Shown here piece after piece: positions 45,683 through 54,154 of a stretch of DNA of 64,000 nucleotides. Each line of letters starts with the position of its first letter. The stretch's first letter is position 1. The notes below the pieces were generated by a model. That model was not told where the DNA came from. It was given only the letters and a program-made list of their open reading frames with translations, and searched no databases. The stretch comes from Rhodopseudomonas infernalis (lineage in GTDB: Bacteria; Pseudomonadota; Alphaproteobacteria; Rhizobiales; Xanthobacteraceae), in the NCBI RefSeq assembly GCF_022271405.1, contig NZ_JAJNAL010000026.1, forward strand, positions 1-64,000. The letters run 5' to 3'. The translations under genes were made by a program, and so were the position numbers.

Positions 45683-46525
45683 ATGACCAGCGGATATGTG
45701 AAGACCAAGGACGGCGTCGACATCTACTACAAGGATTGGGGTCCGAAGTCGGCGCAGCCGATCATGTTTCATCACGGCTGGCCGCTGTCGTCCGACGATT
45801 GGGATGCGCAGATGCTGTTCTTCCGCGCGCACGGCTATCGCGTCGTCGCTCATGACCGCCGCGGCCACGGCCGCTCCTCGCAGGTCGACACCGGCCACGA
45901 TATGGATCACTACGCGGCCGACGCTTCAGCCGTCGCCGAGCACCTCGACCTGAAGAACGCCGTACATATCGGCCACTCGACCGGCGGCGGCGAAGTCGCG
46001 CGCTATGTCGCCAAGTTCGGCGAGCCGCAGGGCCGCGTCGCCAAGGCCGTGCTGGTCTCGGCGGTGCCGCCGCTGATGCTCAAGACCGAGACCAACCCCG
46101 GCGGCCTGCCGATCGAAGTGTTCGATGGCTTCCGCAAGGCGCTGGCCGACAACCGAGCCCAGTTCTTCCTCGACGTGCCCGCCGGCCCGTTCTACGGCTT
46201 CAACCGGCCGGACGCGACCACGATGCCGGGCGTCGTCAACAATTGGTGGCGCCAGGGCATGATGGGCGCCGCCAACGCCCACTACGACGGCATCAAGGCA
46301 TTCTCCGAGACCGACCAGACCGACGACCTGAAAGCGATCAGCGTGCCGACGCTGGTGCTGCACGGCGAGGACGACCAGATCGTGCCGATCGACGATTCGG
46401 CGAAGCTCTCGGTCAAGCTGCTGAAGAACGGCAAGCTGAAGACCTATCCGGGCTACCCGCACGGCATGCTGACCACCCACGCCGACGTGCTGAACGCGGA
46501 TCTGCTCGCTTTCGTGAAATCGTAA
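45683..46525 (+). CDS. Alpha/beta hydrolase, non-haem chloroperoxidase/arylesterase type
   Basis: A 280-residue protein of the cofactor-free haloperoxidase group: [12 protein letters not shown] oxyanion loop, nucleophile Ser99 in [10 protein letters not shown], Asp in GEDDQIVP and His in YPHGM. Family members are esterases or perhydrolases in vivo; peroxidase activity is usually a side reaction. The ATG at 45683 begins [20 protein letters not shown], the standard start, with AAGGAGA upstream. A terminator hairpin follows. It may form a two-gene unit with the hydrolase before it. Confidence 0.9.
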   Translation: MTSGYVKTKDGVDIYYKDWGPKSAQPIMFHHGWPLSSDDWDAQMLFFRAHGYRVVAHDRRGHGRSSQVDTGHDMDHYAADASAVAEHLDLKNAVHIGHSTGGGEVARYVAKFGEPQGRVAKAVLVSAVPPLMLKTETNPGGLPIEVFDGFRKALADNRAQFFLDVPAGPFYGFNRPDATTMPGVVNNWWRQGMMGAANAHYDGIKAFSETDQTDDLKAISVPTLVLHGEDDQIVPIDDSAKLSVKLLKNGKLKTYPGYPHGMLTTHADVLNADLLAFVKS

Positions 46526-46547
46526 GCGCCACAACACCGAAACAAGC

Positions 46548-46583
46548 GGCCCGGCCCGACATCACGTCGCGCCGGGCCGTTTG
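46548..46583 (+). terminator. Terminator after the chloroperoxidase-type gene
   Basis: CGGCCCGGC (46548-46556) pairs with GCCGGGCCG (46571-46579), followed by TTTG. It lies between convergent genes and may serve both. Confidence 0.65.
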
Positions 46584-46597
46584 CTGTCAACGTCGGC

Positions 46598-48040
46598 CTA
46601 CCATCCGTATAGCAACTGCGCCCCGAGATAATCGCTGCTGCGGCCGCCGGCGTTGCGGATGGTGTCGCCGACTTCGAAATGCACCGCCTCGATCGCGCCG
46701 GTGAGATGCGCGTCGAAGGCGTAGTCGATGCGGAGCTGACCGTAAGCGCCGGTCCACGGAGTGCCGGTGCCGGCCGTTCCGGCGATCGGATTGCTCGGTT
46801 GAACATAAATCGCGTCCGCCGTGGTCGCCCGCCACTGGAAACCGGCTGCCGCCATCACTTTCAGCCGCGGCGCGGGGCTGATCGTCAGCGACGGCTTGAG
46901 GTGAACGAGGTTGGCGTAGCCGGTGTAGCCGGCGAGCGTGAAGTAATAGCCGTTCGGGAACAGCGGATTGAACGTGCCGAGCACGCCATCTCCGGGCCGG
47001 TTGTCGCCGGACGCCGCATCGAATTGCAGCCCGAGCCGCGGCTGCCACGCCGCGTTCAGCGTGTAGCCCGCGCGGGCGCCGACCGCCCATGCCCGCGCCG
47101 TGCTGGCGCCGACCTGCCCGAGTTGTCCCATTGCCTCTAGGTCCCAGTCGATCTGCTCGGCCTTGCCGGCGAAGCGGATGTCGAACACGTGGCGCCGCTC
47201 GTCACCAAACGCGGAGAGATATTTTGCATCCGCCCGCTCATACAGCGAATAATAACCCGATAGCTCGTTGTCGCCGAGCACCTTGCGCTCGATACGGACC
47301 GTACTGAAACGAAACCGATCGTCGGAGCGATCGTCGAACGGCCGAACGTCGAAATACTGCACCGGCCTGCTGACGAATCCGATGAAGCGCCACGCGCCCG
47401 TCTCCCAGTCGGCCCAGATCGCATCGAACGACTGCCGCACGTTGGGGCCATCGCGCGACGAGACGAAGCGCTGCAGATCGAACAGAAAGTCCTGGCGCCC
47501 CACCCGCGCCTTCAGGGTCCCGTCCGCAAACGTCCGCGTGTATTCCAGAAATGCTAGCCGCAGATCGGCGCGGTCCTGATCGGCCGAGGTGACGACGATC
47601 TTGTCGAACGCCCGATCGTCCTCGAGCTGGACGAAGGCGCGCCAGTTCTCATCGAAATGCACGTCGGCGTGGACCTCCAGACGCTGGATGAAATAGCTGT
47701 CGGACCGCGCCCCTGCGGTGCCGAAGCCGGCCGCATCGTTGGATTCGAAGCGCTGTCGGAACGTCGCGCCGAGCGACACGTAGCTCTTCGGATCGCTCGC
47801 CCACAGCGGAATGTATTTCAGCGAGTCGAACGGCTCGGTGCGCAGCCGCGGATCGGCTAGCACCGACCAGTCCTCGGCCCAGCGGTTCGACTGGATCGCG
47901 GGCCGCGTCGGGGCCGCCGCCGTGCCCGATGTCGCTTCGTCAGCGGCCTGTGCCGGCAGCGACAAGGCCAGCGCAAAGGCCAGCGCCGCCCCGAACGGCA
48001 GCACGGTCCTCGCAGCACCAGCCTCGATCCTTCCTCTCAC
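46598..48040 (-). CDS. Alginate-export-type outer membrane porin
   Basis: A 480-residue outer membrane protein: signal peptide (LPFGAALAFALALSLPAQAADE), then an alginate_exp-type barrel with strands such as YVSLGATFRQRFESND, LEVHADVHFDENWRAFVQLE, ARVGRQDFLFDLQRFVSSRDGPNVRQSFDA and a terminal ...YLGAQLLYGW ending in an aromatic residue. The R-Q-D/GPN(V)R motif is the family's signature. Despite the name, many members in non-alginate makers act as porins for small organic compounds. The GTG at 48040 has GAGGGGGC before it. It is the last gene of the minus-strand operon and would let the operon's substrate in (inference). Confidence 0.85.
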   Translation of the reverse strand: MRGRIEAGAARTVLPFGAALAFALALSLPAQAADEATSGTAAAPTRPAIQSNRWAEDWSVLADPRLRTEPFDSLKYIPLWASDPKSYVSLGATFRQRFESNDAAGFGTAGARSDSYFIQRLEVHADVHFDENWRAFVQLEDDRAFDKIVVTSADQDRADLRLAFLEYTRTFADGTLKARVGRQDFLFDLQRFVSSRDGPNVRQSFDAIWADWETGAWRFIGFVSRPVQYFDVRPFDDRSDDRFRFSTVRIERKVLGDNELSGYYSLYERADAKYLSAFGDERRHVFDIRFAGKAEQIDWDLEAMGQLGQVGASTARAWAVGARAGYTLNAAWQPRLGLQFDAASGDNRPGDGVLGTFNPLFPNGYYFTLAGYTGYANLVHLKPSLTISPAPRLKVMAAAGFQWRATTADAIYVQPSNPIAGTAGTGTPWTGAYGQLRIDYAFDAHLTGAIEAVHFEVGDTIRNAGGRSSDYLGAQLLYGW

Positions 48041-48070
48041 CGCGCCCCCTCGCTCAACTCCGGCGCGCCG

Positions 48071-48979
48071 TCACTTCGTCACGGCGTGCTTGGCCACCAC
48101 GGCGTGGATCTCGGCCACATAGCCGCCGGGAAACCGCAGCATCGCAGCCGTCCGATCCTCGAACGTAGCGGGTTCGGTCAGCACCGTCACGCCCGCTGCT
48201 TTCGCTTTGCTCAGCGTCGCCGCGAGATCGGTGACTTCGTAGCCGGTGGTCTCGTGACCGTACGGATACGGCAGATGGCCATCGGTCACGAGCACCACCA
48301 TCTTGCCGAAAGCGGATTCGATCCGCACCCGCCTGATCGTGGCGTCGGGCCTGCCGATCTCGGCGCCGGATGCCTTCGCGGTCTCGGAGACGATCTTGCC
48401 GTGCGAGAACGCGACGAAGCTGCGCACAAACGCATCGGCGCGGTCGGCCGGCGCATAGACGCGGTTTTCCGGGATCGTCTCGAACGCCGTGTAGTTTGGC
48501 TTGGTCGTGTGCCAATACAGCTGCATGTTGACACCGCCCGGCCACTGCACGACGGCATCACGTCCGATCGGATCCGGGAACGTCGATACGATCACCGAGG
48601 CGCCGGCGGCGCGAGCCTGCTTGATCGCGACGTCGATGTCGCTGACCAGATAACCATTGCGCTCGGCACCGAACGGATACGGAATCGGCGTCTTGAAGCC
48701 GAACAGCGAGACGGTGCCGAACGGCGTCTGCAGCAGTTGCGACGTCGTACTGCTCGGCGTCGGCGTCACCGTCGCCACCACCTGCTTGGTGCTGTGGCCC
48801 CCAAACGTCGCCAGAAAGCTCGCGGCGAATTTGTCGACATCCTCGGGCGCCACATAGACGTGCGTCGTATCGTATTGCGGCGCGACGGCCACCGGCTGCT
48901 TCACCTGCTTTGCCGCCACGGGCGAACTCAGCAGCGCGGCGACTACCAGCAGCAGAATGGGTTTCGAGAATTGTTTCAT
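48071..48979 (-). CDS. Exported glyoxalase-fold (VOC) protein
   Basis: A 302-residue protein with a signal peptide (MKQFSKPILLLVVAALLSSPVAAK) and two similar vicinal-oxygen-chelate-type halves (about 35-160 and 175-295). Each has a YDTTHVYVAPEDVDKFAASFLATFGG-like opening or an equivalent, and each ends with a domain-closing PGG motif (VVQWPGGVNMQLYW, MLRFPGGYVAEIHAV). The periplasmic location is unusual for VOC proteins, which are mostly cytoplasmic enzymes. It may bind a metal and a small hydrophobic compound. It has AAGGA before the ATG and lies 30 bases upstream of the porin gene, in the same operon. Confidence 0.8.
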   Translation of the reverse strand: MKQFSKPILLLVVAALLSSPVAAKQVKQPVAVAPQYDTTHVYVAPEDVDKFAASFLATFGGHSTKQVVATVTPTPSSTTSQLLQTPFGTVSLFGFKTPIPYPFGAERNGYLVSDIDVAIKQARAAGASVIVSTFPDPIGRDAVVQWPGGVNMQLYWHTTKPNYTAFETIPENRVYAPADRADAFVRSFVAFSHGKIVSETAKASGAEIGRPDATIRRVRIESAFGKMVVLVTDGHLPYPYGHETTGYEVTDLAATLSKAKAAGVTVLTEPATFEDRTAAMLRFPGGYVAEIHAVVAKHAVTK

Positions 48980-48998
48980 GGAGGTGTCCTTGCGGGTG

Positions 48999-49415
48999 TC
49001 AGGAAGTCGATCGCTTACGGCCGGACAGGATCGCCACCAGCACCAAGCCCGCGATCAGCCCGAGATGTTCGAAGAACGCGTTGGTCAGCATCCAGCGCTC
49101 GGCGACAGGTGCGGCCCAGAAGGCATTCGCGGTCAGCATCGCCACCAAGGTGAGGACACCGAGGGCACCGGCGCCGAGCCAGACCAGCCGATCCGCGAGC
49201 ACCAGCACCGAGCCGCCGAGTTCGACGACGATCGCGAGCGCCGCCCACAGCGCGCCGGGATGCAGACCGAACCTCTCCTGCTCGGCGATGGCGCCCGGGA
49301 AGTCGATCAGCTTGGCGACCCCGCCGAGCAGATAGGCCGACACCAGCGCCAGCCGCGCGGCGTGCCACAGCAGCGGCGACGACAGCATCGTCGCCACCCA
49401 GCGCGGCTCGCCCAT
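48999..49415 (-). CDS. DoxX-family inner membrane protein
   Basis: A 138-residue protein with four predicted membrane helices (LWHAARLALVSAYLLGGVAKL, ALWAALAIVVELGGSVLVLADRL, LGVLTLVAMLTANAFWA, FFEHLGLIAGLVLVAIL) and the typical DoxX pattern of Gly in helix one followed by KLIDFPGA. DoxX proteins are linked to quinone or redox systems, but most have no known role. The ATG at 49415 sits 10 bases after the amidohydrolase stop and 19 bases before the VOC gene starts; the longer frame to 49715 overlaps the amidohydrolase and is rejected. Confidence 0.83.
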   Translation of the reverse strand: MGEPRWVATMLSSPLLWHAARLALVSAYLLGGVAKLIDFPGAIAEQERFGLHPGALWAALAIVVELGGSVLVLADRLVWLGAGALGVLTLVAMLTANAFWAAPVAERWMLTNAFFEHLGLIAGLVLVAILSGRKRSTS

Positions 49416-49425
49416 CCGCCTCACC

Positions 49426-51306
49426 TCACACCGCCCAGCACGCGCAGCCGAGCGCGCCCCAGAAGCTCTTGAGGTCGGCAATCGGCAGCTTGCTCGACCA
49501 TGCGGTGGCGTGGTCGTGGCCGTGAACGTTGCAGGAATTGGCGCAGCCGCACGACGCCATCGCATGAGCCGACACCGCGGCCTTCGCCTGCGGCTCGTCG
49601 GCCCAGGCGGCGTAGCCGCCGAACCGTCGCACCGGCGACCAGTCCGGCATCGCCGGCGGCGGCGCGCTGTCATCGAGCTTGGCGAAGTCGCCGGCGGCGT
49701 ACACCACCTTGCCACCGACCATCGTCAGCAACGACGTCGTGTCGGCGATCTCTGCCTCGCTGCAGGCGAAGTAATCGCGGTCCGGCACCACGACATCGGC
49801 GAGCTGGCCGGTCGCGATAAGGCCCTTATTGCCTTCCTCGTTGGAGAACCAGGTGACGTTTTCGGTCCACATCCGCAGCGCTGTCTCGCGATCGAGGCAA
49901 TTGCGCTGTGGCGTGATCCGCATCCCGCCGACGGTGCGACCAGTCACCAGCCACGACAGCGACACCCACGGGTTGTACGACGCCACCCGCGTCGCGTCGG
50001 TGCCGGCCGAGACCTTGACGCCCTTGTCGATGATCTTCTTCACCGGCGGCGTCGCTTCGGCGGCGCCGATGCCGTAGCGCTCGACGAAGTACTCGCCCTG
50101 ATAGGCCATCCGATGCTGCACGGCGATGCCGCCGCCGAGCGCGGCGATACGGTCGATCGACTGGTCGGAGATCGTCTCGGCGTGATCGAAGAACCAGTGC
50201 AGCCCGTCCAGCGGTGTGTCCTGGTTGACGGTCTCGAACACGTCGAGCGCGCGCGAGATCGTCTCGTCGTAGGTCGCGTGCAGGCGCCACGGCCATTTGT
50301 TCTGCACCAGGATGCGAACCACTTCTTCGAGCTCGCCTTCCATCTCCGGCGGCATGTCGGGCCGCGGCACCCGGAAGTCTTCGAAGTCCGCCGCCGAGAA
50401 CACCAGCATCTCGCCGGCGCCGTTGTGGCGGAAGTAGTCGTTGCCCTGCTTGTATTTAGAAGTCTTGGTCCAGTTGAGGAAGTCTTCCTTTTCGCCCTTC
50501 GGCTTCTGCGTGAACAGGTTGTAGGCGAGCCGGATCGTCAGCAGGCCCTCGTCGTCGAGCTTCTGGATCACCGCGTAATCATCGGGATAGTTTTGGAACC
50601 CGCCGCCGGCGTCGATCGCACCGGTGACGCCGAGCCGGTTCAGCTCGCGCATGAAGTGCCGGGTCGAGTTCACCTGATAGTCGAATGGCAGCTTCGGGCC
50701 CTTGGCGAGCGTCGCATACAGGATGTTGGCGTTCGGCTTGGCGAGGAGAAGCCCGGTCGGATTGCCGTTGGCGTCGCGGGTGATCTCGCCGCCGGGCGGC
50801 TCCGGCGTGTCCCTGGTGTAGCCGACGGCGCGCAGCGCGGCGCCGTTGAGCAGTGCGCGGTCATAGAGATGGAGCAGAAACACCGGCGTGTTGGGCGCCA
50901 CGGCGTTGAGTTCGTCGATCGTCGGCAATCGCTTCTCGGCGAACTGATGCTCGGTGAAGCCGCCGACCACGCGCACCCATTGCGGCGGCGGCGTGATCGC
51001 CACCTGGCGCTTCAGCATGTTCATCGCGTCGGCCAGCGAGCGCACGCCGTCCCAGCGCAGCTCCATGTTGAAGTTCAGGCCGCCACGGATGATATGGAGA
51101 TGATTGTCGATCAGCCCAGGCAGCACGCGCTTGCCCTTCAGGTCGATCACTTTGGTCGACGCCCCAGCCAGCGCCAGGATTTCGCGGTCATGCCCCACCG
51201 CTGTGAAGCGACCGCCGCTGATGGCGACCGCACTGGCGGTCGGGTTCGAGCGGTCGAGCGTCGTGAACAGGCCGCGATGCAGAATGATGTCCGGGGCGTC
51301 GGTCAT
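49426..51306 (-). CDS. YtcJ-type amidohydrolase with Cys/His-rich C-terminal tail
   Basis: A 626-residue metal-dependent hydrolase. The metal site is His69/His71 in LIDNHLHIIRGG, with later ligands in RLHATYDE, FFDHAETIS and the Asp of SAGTDATRV. It is the YtcJ group of amidohydrolases, whose members cleave amide or imidic bonds in small compounds. After the normal end of the fold it has an extra tail: Cys586, Cys588, Cys592, His595, His597, His599 and a terminal pair Cys621/Cys623 (ASCGCANSCNVHGHDH ... GCACWAV), which looks able to bind metal. ATG at 51306 overlaps the XapX stop (ATGA) and follows CGGAGAAG. Confidence 0.87.
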   Translation of the reverse strand: MTDAPDIILHRGLFTTLDRSNPTASAVAISGGRFTAVGHDREILALAGASTKVIDLKGKRVLPGLIDNHLHIIRGGLNFNMELRWDGVRSLADAMNMLKRQVAITPPPQWVRVVGGFTEHQFAEKRLPTIDELNAVAPNTPVFLLHLYDRALLNGAALRAVGYTRDTPEPPGGEITRDANGNPTGLLLAKPNANILYATLAKGPKLPFDYQVNSTRHFMRELNRLGVTGAIDAGGGFQNYPDDYAVIQKLDDEGLLTIRLAYNLFTQKPKGEKEDFLNWTKTSKYKQGNDYFRHNGAGEMLVFSAADFEDFRVPRPDMPPEMEGELEEVVRILVQNKWPWRLHATYDETISRALDVFETVNQDTPLDGLHWFFDHAETISDQSIDRIAALGGGIAVQHRMAYQGEYFVERYGIGAAEATPPVKKIIDKGVKVSAGTDATRVASYNPWVSLSWLVTGRTVGGMRITPQRNCLDRETALRMWTENVTWFSNEEGNKGLIATGQLADVVVPDRDYFACSEAEIADTTSLLTMVGGKVVYAAGDFAKLDDSAPPPAMPDWSPVRRFGGYAAWADEPQAKAAVSAHAMASCGCANSCNVHGHDHATAWSSKLPIADLKSFWGALGCACWAV

Positions 51307-51584
51307 GAGGTCTTCTCCGGTGGATGGGGTTGCTCGGGCGTCTGGTCGCGCTGACCAGGCAACATTCCGAACAGGTGCGGCGTGCATTTCGCCTGTCGCC
51401 ACGCGGCCGCGAGGCCATGGCCGGCGCTCATCTGCCGCGCCAGCGGCACGATCTGCTCGCCGGCCAAAATCCCGAGCAGCCCGACCAGCGCCACCAGAGG
51501 CGGCGCCGGCGAGCGGACGTTGATCAGGCTGTAGATGACGCCGACCAGCAGGCCGGCGCCGAGGGACAGCAGATAGACTTTCAT
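51303..51584 (-). CDS. XapX/DUF1427 small membrane protein
   Basis: A 93-residue protein with two membrane helices (MKVYLLSLGAGLLVGVIYSLINV and PPLVALVGLLGILAGEQIVPLA) and the XapX hallmark SPAPPLVALVGLLGILAGE between them, then a ~40-residue hydrophilic tail. XapX proteins recur beside isochorismatase-like and amidohydrolase genes across proteobacteria; the family's biochemical role is unknown, although the E. coli name comes from the xanthosine operon. GGGAGAG precedes the ATG at 51584. The gene overlaps the amidohydrolase start by four bases and lies 25 bases after the isochorismatase gene. Confidence 0.85.
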   Translation of the reverse strand: MKVYLLSLGAGLLVGVIYSLINVRSPAPPLVALVGLLGILAGEQIVPLARQMSAGHGLAAAWRQAKCTPHLFGMLPGQRDQTPEQPHPPEKTS

Positions 51585-51609
51585 CGCGCTCTCCCGCGGG
51601 AAGCCGGAG

Positions 51610-52260
51610 TTACGCGGCTTTGGTGCCGCCCTCGGAGGCGTGCTCGCCCAGAGCCCACTTGGAGAAGCGGATTTGGATCCCGTAGGGCGAGTGCGCGCGC
51701 AGGATGTCCATCATGCCGTCGTAGGTTTCGGAGCGCGCCCAATCCTGCTGCAGCTCGAACGCGTACTGGCAAGAGGTGATCGGCACCGCACCGGCCTGGA
51801 TCGCCCGCTCCATCGAGCGGTTGTGCGCTTCCAACGAGAGATCGCCGCAGGCATCGGCCGGGATGTAGACCTCGTAGCCTTCCTTGAGCATATCGAGCGT
51901 CGGGAACATCACGCAGGCCTCGGTCCACAAGCCGGCAACGACGAACTTCTTGCGCCCGGTCGCAGCGACGGCCTTGCGGAAGTTCGGGTCGAGCCACGAG
52001 TTCATCGAGGTGCGGTCGATGATGTCGTGGTTCGGAAACAGGTCGGTGACTTCCGGCATGAACGGACCCGAGAACGAATCCTTCGCCACCGTGCTGATCA
52101 CGGTCGGAATCTTGAACAGCTTCGCCGCCTTGGCGAGAATCTGAATGTTGTTGAACACGACGAGCCGGTCATGGGACTGCACGCCCTGATACATCGCCGG
52201 CTGATAGTCGATCAGCGCGATCGCGCTGTTCTCGGGGGTCAGCATATCCAGTTTCGACAT
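51610..52260 (-). CDS. Isochorismatase-like cysteine hydrolase (YcaC type)
   Basis: A 216-residue member of the isochorismatase-like family: Asp18 (ALIDYQPAM) and nucleophile Cys116 (AGLWTEACVMFP), with a cis-peptide motif around VVAGLWTE and the family's Lys/Arg region about 60-84. YcaC-type enzymes hydrolyse amides or related bonds, so this protein may act in series with the amidohydrolase two genes downstream. TTGGAGA precedes the ATG at 52260. It is the first gene of the minus-strand operon running to 46598; the promoter should lie in the 247-base divergent gap towards the MFS gene. Confidence 0.88.
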   Translation of the reverse strand: MSKLDMLTPENSAIALIDYQPAMYQGVQSHDRLVVFNNIQILAKAAKLFKIPTVISTVAKDSFSGPFMPEVTDLFPNHDIIDRTSMNSWLDPNFRKAVAATGRKKFVVAGLWTEACVMFPTLDMLKEGYEVYIPADACGDLSLEAHNRSMERAIQAGAVPITSCQYAFELQQDWARSETYDGMMDILRAHSPYGIQIRFSKWALGEHASEGGTKAA

Positions 52261-52507
52261 TGCATATCTCCAAGGGAGGTGGGCGACGCGGAGCTGCGTC
52301 AGCTTCGTGCACCACCTTGCGCAAGATCGCCGCGCAGGGCTTGGACGAACCCGTCGCCGATTGCACGAACGCGTGGTCGGGCGTAGATCACCGAATCGTT
52401 CAAACCACCGCAGAAGCCTGCAAGTCCGCCGGCCGCGCCGGAGCTACTCTGCCGAACAGCGCAATCAGTTCCGCCGCAAAACGCGGCTTGGGCGCATCGA
52501 GGACCTC

Positions 52508-54142
52508 ATGCAGCCAGCCGGCGACCGCCCCGCGCACGTCGAAGCCAACAGCTCCGCGTGGGTGGCATTCCGCCACACCGCGTTCACGGTGGTGTGGACC
52601 GCGACCGTGGTCGCGAATGTCGGCACCTGGATGTACAACGCCGCCTCCGGCTGGCTGATGACCAGTCTGGAAGCCGATCCCCTCACCGTCTCGCTCGTGC
52701 AGGTCTCCTCCAGCCTGCCGATGTTTCTGTTCGCCATCCCGGCCGGCGCGCTGTCGGACATTATCGACAAGCGGCGCTTTCTCATCCTGATCGAAATCGT
52801 CCTCACCGTGTTCGCCGTCGCCAGCGCGCTGCTGGTGTGGTTCGGCCTGATGAACCCGACTCTGCTGCTGTTGTTCACCTTCCTGCTCGGCGCCGGCGCC
52901 GCATTCGCCGCGCCGGCCTGGCAAGCGATCGTGCCAGATCTGGTGCCGAAGCAGCATCTCGCCTCGGCAGTCGCCAGCAATGGCGTCGGCATCAATATCA
53001 GCCGTGCAATCGGCCCGGCGCTTGGCGGCGTAGTGATCGGCGTGATGGGCATGGCGGCGCCGTTCTGGATCAATGCGCTCAGCAACTTCGCGGTGATCGG
53101 CGCGCTGATGTGGTGGCGCCCGGTGTCGACCCGCAGCACGACGCTGCCGGCCGAGCGGCTGATGAGCGCGATCGTGATCGGCTTCCGCCACGCGCGCTAC
53201 AATCCGGACCTGCGCGCGACGCTGGTGCGCGCGGTGGCGTTCTTCTTCTTCGCCAGTGCCTATTGGGCGCTGCTGCCGCTGGTGGCGCGCACGCAGATCG
53301 CCGGTGGCCCCGAGCTCTACGGCATCCTGCTTGGCGCGATCGGCCTCGGCGCCATCGTCGGCGCCTTCCTGCTGCCCTGGCTGAAGAAGCGTCTCGGCCC
53401 GGATGGTCTCGTCGCCGCCGGCACGATCGGCACCGCGATCAGCCTGGCGATGCTCGGCAGCGTCACCCGCGTCGAGCTCGGCTTTGTCGCCTGCATGCTG
53501 GCCGGCGTCTCGTGGATCGCGGTGCTGGCCAATCTCAACGTCTCGGTCCAGGTATCGCTGCCGGATTGGGTCCGCGGCCGCGGCCTGGCGATGTTCGTCA
53601 CCGTGTTCTTCGGCGCGATGACCGCCGGCAGCGCGCTGTGGGGTCAGATCGCTTCATCGTACGGCCTGCCGATCGCGCATTTCGTGGCGGCTGCCGGCGC
53701 GATCATCGGCGTCGCGCTGACGTGGCGCTGGAAGTTACGCGGCGGCGCCACCCGAGATCTTGCGCCGTCGATGCACTGGCCGGCCCCGGTGCTGGCAATC
53801 GAGGCCGAGCCCGATCAGGGCCCGGTGCTGATCACCGTCGAGTATCGGATCGCGGCGGAGGAGCGCGACGACTTCCTGCGCGCGCTGCAGAAGCTCAGCC
53901 ACCAGCGCCGCCGCGACGGCGCCTACGCGTGGGATGTCTTCGAAGACGCCGCCGACAAGGGCCGCTTTCTCGAAGTGTTTCAGGTCGCGTCCTGGCTCGA
54001 ACATCTGCGCCAGCATCAGCGCGTCACCAATGCGGATCGCATCGTGCAGGATTCCGTTCGGCGCTACCACGCCGCCGCCGAGCCGAAGGTCACGCATCTG
54101 CTCGCGGCGTCGTTTCCAACGGCCCCGAAGACGCATCCCTGA
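52508..54142 (+). CDS. MFS exporter (MFS_3/EntS-like) with C-terminal monooxygenase-like domain
   Basis: A 544-residue protein: residues ~15-410 form a twelve-helix MFS_3 transporter (LEADPLTVSLVQVSSSLPMFLFAIPAGALSDIIDKRRF, with the DxxDRR-like loop between helices two and three). Residues ~430-530 form a separate soluble domain of the dimeric alpha/beta-barrel (ABM/Dabb) type: VLITVEYRIAAEERDDFLRALQKLSHQRRRDGAYAWDVFEDAADKGRFLEVFQV. This fusion is known among EntS-like exporters. It probably exports a small organic or siderophore-like compound; the operon diverging from it may produce or degrade the substrate (inference). ATG 52508 has GAGGA just before it. Confidence 0.85.
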   Translation: MQPAGDRPAHVEANSSAWVAFRHTAFTVVWTATVVANVGTWMYNAASGWLMTSLEADPLTVSLVQVSSSLPMFLFAIPAGALSDIIDKRRFLILIEIVLTVFAVASALLVWFGLMNPTLLLLFTFLLGAGAAFAAPAWQAIVPDLVPKQHLASAVASNGVGINISRAIGPALGGVVIGVMGMAAPFWINALSNFAVIGALMWWRPVSTRSTTLPAERLMSAIVIGFRHARYNPDLRATLVRAVAFFFFASAYWALLPLVARTQIAGGPELYGILLGAIGLGAIVGAFLLPWLKKRLGPDGLVAAGTIGTAISLAMLGSVTRVELGFVACMLAGVSWIAVLANLNVSVQVSLPDWVRGRGLAMFVTVFFGAMTAGSALWGQIASSYGLPIAHFVAAAGAIIGVALTWRWKLRGGATRDLAPSMHWPAPVLAIEAEPDQGPVLITVEYRIAAEERDDFLRALQKLSHQRRRDGAYAWDVFEDAADKGRFLEVFQVASWLEHLRQHQRVTNADRIVQDSVRRYHAAAEPKVTHLLAASFPTAPKTHP

Positions 54143-54154
54143 CCGGCGGCGCTG

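Noticed and set aside
44838-45686. Plus-strand frame of 282 codons overlapping the alpha/beta hydrolase gene
   Set aside because: It is a shifted-frame shadow rich in Arg/Gly; the other frame has the complete GHSWGG hydrolase with a good ribosome site.
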